In this document: piece after piece, positions 60,456 to 64,000 of the stretch
Layout of the letters: each line of letters starts with the position of its first letter
Position numbering within the stretch: position 1 is the first letter of the stretch
DNA from: Lichenihabitans psoromatis
GTDB taxonomy: Bacteria; Pseudomonadota; Alphaproteobacteria; Rhizobiales; Beijerinckiaceae
Direction: 5' to 3'
Assembly: GCF_004323635.1 (NCBI RefSeq)
Contig: NZ_CP036515.1
Coordinates: forward strand, 1,661,501-1,725,500
DNA length: 64,000 bases
Made by a program: the position numbers and the translations under genes
Notes under the pieces: generated by a model
What the model saw: the letters and a program-made list of their open reading frames with translations, nothing else
Database searches by the model: none
What the model was told of the DNA's origin: nothing

Positions 60456-60527
60456 CGCCGACCTTGTGCGGCGCCGACTTCGGCGTAAAGGAAGCACGAA
60501 CCCCGTCCCCCTTTCGACCGGACAGTC

Positions 60528-61547
60528 ATGACATTTCGATCCTTGGTCACTCGCGTCACGCCCGACCCCTATATCGCCGCGATCGTCGGCATGGTGGTCT
60601 TGGCCACCATTCTCCCGGCCCAAGGCGTCATGGCGCCGGTCATGACCCGAGTCACGAGCTTCGCGATCGCGCTGTTGTTCTTCATTTACGGGGCGCGACT
60701 GTCGCGCGAGGCCGTCGTCGCGGGCCTGACGCATTGGCGGCTGCAACTCACGGTCTTTCTCAGCACGTTCCTGCTTTTCCCGGTGCTCGGGCTCGGCATG
60801 AGCGCGCTGATGCGGCCGATCATCGGCGCGCCTCTGGCGCTCGGTATCCTGTTTTTGTCGACTCTCCCGTCGACCGTTCAATCCTCGATCGCCTTCACGT
60901 CGATCGGTCGCGGCAACGTCGCGGCGGCGCTGTGTAGCGCCTCGGTGTCGAACCTGGTCGGCGTCGTCGTCACGCCTTTGCTGGTTGGCCTGCTTCTCGG
61001 CACGCAGGGCGGCTTTTCGGCGGATGCGATCGGCGATATCGCGTTGCAATTGTTCCTGCCGTTTTTGCTCGGGCAATTGCTGCGGACCTGGATCGGGCCG
61101 TGGATCCTCCGCCACAAGAGCCTGACCAGCTATGTCGATCGCGGCTCGATCCTTCTCGTCGTCTATACGGCGTTCAGTGAAGGCGTCGTGGGCGGGTTGT
61201 GGCATCAGATCGACGTGCAGGATCTCGTCATTCTCCTGATCGCCAACCTTGTGCTGCTGGTCCTCGTGCTGGTCGCCACCACAGTGGCGAGCCGCGCGCT
61301 CGGCTTCTCGAAAGCCGATGAGATCGCCATCGTGTTCTGCGGCTCGAAGAAGAGCCTCGCGAGCGGCTTGCCGATGGCCAACATTCTCTTCGCCAGCCAG
61401 CCGCATCTGGTCGGGCTCTATGTGCTGCCGCTCATGCTGTTCCATCAGGTGCAGTTGATGGCCTGCGCGGCTCTGGCCAAGCGCTACGCCGCACGGGCGG
61501 AAACCGACGATGCCGGCCAAGCGAGCGCGCAAGCCGCTCCGCTTTAA
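60528..61547 (+). CDS. Bile acid:sodium symporter-family transporter (SBF-like)
   Basis: A 339-residue inner-membrane protein with about ten helices and inverted-repeat BASS fold. N-terminal PDPYIAAIVGMVVLATILPA, then ITSFAIALLFFIYGARLSRE, the LFLSTLPSTVQSSIAFTSIG crossover and the IAIVFCGSKKSLASGLPMAN segment are typical of the SBF-like (YfeH/DUF4137) subfamily. It likely moves an organic anion with sodium. The stop shares the bases TTAA with the opposite nadD stop. Confidence 0.88.
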   Translation: MTFRSLVTRVTPDPYIAAIVGMVVLATILPAQGVMAPVMTRVTSFAIALLFFIYGARLSREAVVAGLTHWRLQLTVFLSTFLLFPVLGLGMSALMRPIIGAPLALGILFLSTLPSTVQSSIAFTSIGRGNVAAALCSASVSNLVGVVVTPLLVGLLLGTQGGFSADAIGDIALQLFLPFLLGQLLRTWIGPWILRHKSLTSYVDRGSILLVVYTAFSEGVVGGLWHQIDVQDLVILLIANLVLLVLVLVATTVASRALGFSKADEIAIVFCGSKKSLASGLPMANILFASQPHLVGLYVLPLMLFHQVQLMACAALAKRYAARAETDDAGQASAQAAPL

Positions 61548-62203
61548 TCCGGGACGCGCTGGCCGTTGGCGCGAAGCCGGGTCGAGGATGCCATCGATCG
61601 TGGTCCATGGATGAAGACCGAGGCCGGTGGGCGTTTGCCCGAAAGGCTCGGCGCCTCGTTTTCGCGCAGTCGTCCTTTCGCCATCACGGTCGCGGCGCGT
61701 CCGCGCTTGGCATTGAATGTCGAGCCGGGCCTGTCGACGATCGCGAGCGGAACGCTTGCGACAAACTCCCGCCAATGCTTCCAACGGTGCAGCTCGGGCA
61801 GGATATCGGCCCCCATGATCCACACGAATGATGTCCCAGGACATCGACGTTTCAGATAATCAACGGTCTGGACCGAATAACGCGTGCCGATCGCGGCTTC
61901 GAAACCCGTGACGTCGATACGTGGGTGGTGAGCGACGATCTTGGCGGCGGCGATGCGCCGTTCGAGGCTGGGCAAGCCCTCGGCGACCTTCAGTGGATTG
62001 CCGGGCGTGACGATCCACCAGACCCGATGCAGCCCCAACCGCTTCATAGCCGCGAGGCTCGCCAGGCGATGACCCTCATGCGGCGGATTGAACGATCCAC
62101 CGAACAAGCCGATCCGCATCCCGCGCCCGGTCAGGGGAAGCACGGGAAAGCGCCAGTGTCGGTGCGGTCCGATTGTCGAGCGCGGCGCGGGCCCTTGTTT
62201 CAC
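61544..62203 (-). CDS. nadD: Nicotinate-nucleotide adenylyltransferase
   Basis: The enzyme makes deamido-NAD from nicotinate mononucleotide and ATP. The nucleotidyltransferase start motif is [20 protein letters not shown], with [20 protein letters not shown] in the middle and the C-terminal SSTRLR equivalent of the ISxTxIR motif. A GTG at 62203 overlaps the proA stop (GTGA) and gives a 28-residue N-terminal extension, common in alphaproteobacteria. An ATG at 62119 gives the compact form (MRIGLFGG). Either is possible. It is the last gene of a proA-nadD pair. Confidence 0.92.
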   Translation of the reverse strand: MKQGPAPRSTIGPHRHWRFPVLPLTGRGMRIGLFGGSFNPPHEGHRLASLAAMKRLGLHRVWWIVTPGNPLKVAEGLPSLERRIAAAKIVAHHPRIDVTGFEAAIGTRYSVQTVDYLKRRCPGTSFVWIMGADILPELHRWKHWREFVASVPLAIVDRPGSTFNAKRGRAATVMAKGRLRENEAPSLSGKRPPASVFIHGPRSMASSTRLRANGQRVPD

Positions 62204-63501
62204 GGGCGCGTTTGTCCGCTCCCGCGAATGCGATAGTTGAACGACGTCAATTGTTCGACGCCGACCGGTCCCCTCGCATGCATGCGGCCCGTCGAGATCC
62301 CGATCTCGCCGCCAAATCCGAACTCGCCACCGTCGGCGAATTGGGTCGACGCATTATGGACCACGATGGCGGAATCGACCCGCGCCAGAAACGTATCGGC
62401 CGCGCCCTGGTCCTCGGTGACGATACAATCGGTGTGATGGGAGCCATAGGTCTCGATATGGTCAATCGCCGCCTCTAGCCCGTCGACCAGGCGGCAGGCG
62501 ATGATCGCATCCTGATATTCGGTCCGCCAATCCTGCTCGGTGGCGGGCGTGACGCGCGGATCGATCGCGCAGGTCTCGCTATCGCCGCGGATGGCGCAGC
62601 CCGCGTCGATCAGCATGTCGAGCAATGGCTTGAGATGCGTCGCAGCAACGGCGCGATCGACCAACAAGGTTTCGGCCGCGCCGCAAACCCCGGTCCGCCG
62701 CATTTTGGAGTTGAGCACGATCGCCTTGGCGCGTTCGAGGTCGGCGGCTTTGTCGATATAAACGTGCACGAGACCTTCGAGGTGGGCGAAGACAGGCACG
62801 CGCGCTTCGCGCTCGACCCGTTCGACCAGCGTCCGACCGCCACGTGGCACGATCACGTCGATCGATCCATCGAGCCCCGACAACATCGCCCCGACGGCAT
62901 CCCGGTCCCGTGTCGGCACGAGACTAATGGCTGCCTCCGGAAGACCTGCGGCGCGCAACCCCTCGACGAGACAGGCGTGAATGGCCTGGCTCGACTGAAA
63001 ACTTTCCGACCCCCCGCGCAAGATGGCTGCATTGCCGGATTTCAGACAGAGCGCTCCCGCATCCGCCGTGACGTTGGGGCGGCTCTCGTAGATGACGCCG
63101 ATGACGCCGAGCGGCGTTGCGACGCGCTCGATCACGAGACCGTTTGGACGGTCGAACCGTGCGAGGATGCGGCCCACAGGGTCGGGAAGGGCCGCGATGT
63201 CCGCGAGCGCTTGGGCCATGGCCTCGATCCGCTTGCCGTCGAGCTTCAAGCGATCAAGCGAGGCGGAGGTCAGGCCACGCCGCTCGGCATCCGTCATGTC
63301 GCGTGCATTGGCCAACAAAATGACCGGCTCGTTGGCGCGTATTGCGGCGGCAGCGGCAAACAGCGCCTTGGATTTTTGCTCTGCCGTCGCAAGCGCAAGG
63401 GCGCGCTGGGCGAGGCGAGCCGCCGCTCCGAGATCACGCATGATCGTGGTGGTCGCGCTCAAGGAGGCGCCGCCGCCTTCGATGACCGTAAAGGGCTCCA
63501 T
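62200..63501 (-). CDS. proA: Gamma-glutamyl phosphate reductase
   Basis: A 433-residue NADPH-dependent enzyme of proline synthesis that reduces glutamyl-5-phosphate to the semialdehyde. Features are [20 protein letters not shown] then [20 protein letters not shown], the catalytic Cys in [15 protein letters not shown] near residue 272 and a C-terminal [20 protein letters not shown]. The frame is open to 63582, which would overlap the next upstream gene, so ATG 63501 ([13 protein letters not shown]) is preferred. The gene pairs with nadD; proB is expected further upstream, outside the window. Confidence 0.93.
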   Translation of the reverse strand: MEPFTVIEGGGASLSATTTIMRDLGAAARLAQRALALATAEQKSKALFAAAAAIRANEPVILLANARDMTDAERRGLTSASLDRLKLDGKRIEAMAQALADIAALPDPVGRILARFDRPNGLVIERVATPLGVIGVIYESRPNVTADAGALCLKSGNAAILRGGSESFQSSQAIHACLVEGLRAAGLPEAAISLVPTRDRDAVGAMLSGLDGSIDVIVPRGGRTLVERVEREARVPVFAHLEGLVHVYIDKAADLERAKAIVLNSKMRRTGVCGAAETLLVDRAVAATHLKPLLDMLIDAGCAIRGDSETCAIDPRVTPATEQDWRTEYQDAIIACRLVDGLEAAIDHIETYGSHHTDCIVTEDQGAADTFLARVDSAIVVHNASTQFADGGEFGFGGEIGISTGRMHARGPVGVEQLTSFNYRIRGSGQTRP

Positions 63502-63571
63502 GATGTCCGCCTTCGATTGGGTGAGCGGTTCATGCGTCACAGGCGCAACGTTGTCCAGAGAAGCGACGCGA

Positions 63572-63940
63572 TCAGGTGGCACGAACCGGCCGCACGGTGG
63601 TCCGAAAATCGACCCTCACCATATCCTGTGTGGCGATGCAGGCGACGACGCCGTCGACCCGGCCACCCGCAGTTCCATCAAGGAAGGTGAACCGACCCTG
63701 AAGATTCTGTGCGAACAGGCTCGAGAAGGCGAGATCTGGTCGGTCATCGAAGGTGAGGTCGACCGGATCGAAACCCGCTGCCTTCAGCTTGGTCACGAGC
63801 GCCGGTGAACAGGCTTGCACGACCCGGTCGCGCCCGAGAACGGCCTTGAGGACATGCTGCTGATTAAAGGCCAAGTCCCAAACGAGAGCCAGCACCACCA
63901 GTGCCGCGAGTGCGACCAGGCCGATCAGGGTCTTGAACAT
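63572..63940 (-). CDS. Small membrane-anchored protein, function unknown
   Basis: A 122-residue protein with an N-terminal hydrophobic helix ([20 protein letters not shown]) and a soluble C-terminal part ([20 protein letters not shown]). The helix could be an anchor or an uncleaved signal. A GTG at 63949 would add three residues. No domain is recognised. It lies 70 bases upstream of proA where proB or another gene would often be found, and I see no function. Confidence 0.6.
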   Translation of the reverse strand: MFKTLIGLVALAALVVLALVWDLAFNQQHVLKAVLGRDRVVQACSPALVTKLKAAGFDPVDLTFDDRPDLAFSSLFAQNLQGRFTFLDGTAGGRVDGVVACIATQDMVRVDFRTTVRPVRAT

Positions 63941-64000
63941 GAGCCGCACGATTGATCTTTCTACAAGTCGGTTCGTCGTCCGATGAAACGCCGCAAGGGC

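Noticed and set aside
59718..61844. 708-residue minus-strand frame covering the histidine kinase and the transporter
   Set aside because: It is a shadow of two recognised genes on the plus strand, low-complexity in Arg, Asp, Gln and Glu and without motifs.
1..64000. tRNA, rRNA, CRISPR arrays and riboswitches
   Set aside because: I looked for cloverleaf-like ends, regular repeat-spacer patterns and conserved leader structures and saw none I could support.

Overview
The window is a high-GC bacterial chromosome segment, most likely from an alphaproteobacterium of the order Hyphomicrobiales. The clues are a NdvA/ChvA-type glucan exporter, a petP/petR-like MarR plus response-regulator pair next to a branched-chain aminotransferase, gene-transfer-agent (GTA)-type phage tail genes, and a proA-nadD arrangement. 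I see no rRNA, tRNA or CRISPR array.

Region 1 (about 1-14.3 kb) is a decaying surface-polysaccharide locus. It holds an intact GDP-mannose synthesis gene (manC/xanB type), an internally deleted phosphomannomutase pseudogene, a KpsM-like ABC export permease without its ATPase, a broken GGDEF protein, a GT2-GT4 double glycosyltransferase interrupted by one in-frame TAA, a 5'-truncated beta-helix protein and a TPR-GT4 glycosyltransferase. Between them lie an apparently intact IS3-family element (9806-11083) and relics of at least two further IS3-type, two IS5-type and perhaps one IS630-type transposase. The GT2-GT4 gene is visibly more AT-rich than the rest.

Region 2 (14.3-38.6 kb) is a tailed-phage structural and lysis block without integrase, repressor or replication genes. 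It runs terminase (with a damaged N-terminus), DUF1073 portal, DUF2213, cement protein, DUF2184 capsid, connectors, tail tube, chaperones, a short tape measure, the GTA-type DUF2460/DUF2163/NlpC-P60/TIM-barrel tail-tip set, DUF2793, a secreted protein, a tailspike-like SGNH hydrolase, lysozyme and three membrane proteins, and closes with a strong terminator. A four-gene efflux operon (MarR, FUSC, DUF1656, HlyD) sits on the opposite strand between the portal and DUF2213 genes.

Region 3 (38.6-64 kb) is mostly core chromosome: a glucan-exporter-like ABC protein, HrpB helicase, a glutathione transferase, EttA, a KAP-type membrane NTPase, a CUT2 sugar ABC transporter, a branched-chain aminotransferase, a MarR/response regulator/histidine kinase cluster, a bile-acid-symporter-family transporter, NadD and ProA. 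It also carries a 1635-residue fusion of an SF1 helicase, a Vsr/MTES_1575-like nuclease and a GreA-C-like domain, directly beside the phage block. That protein is the best candidate here for an undescribed nucleic-acid-processing or defence system.
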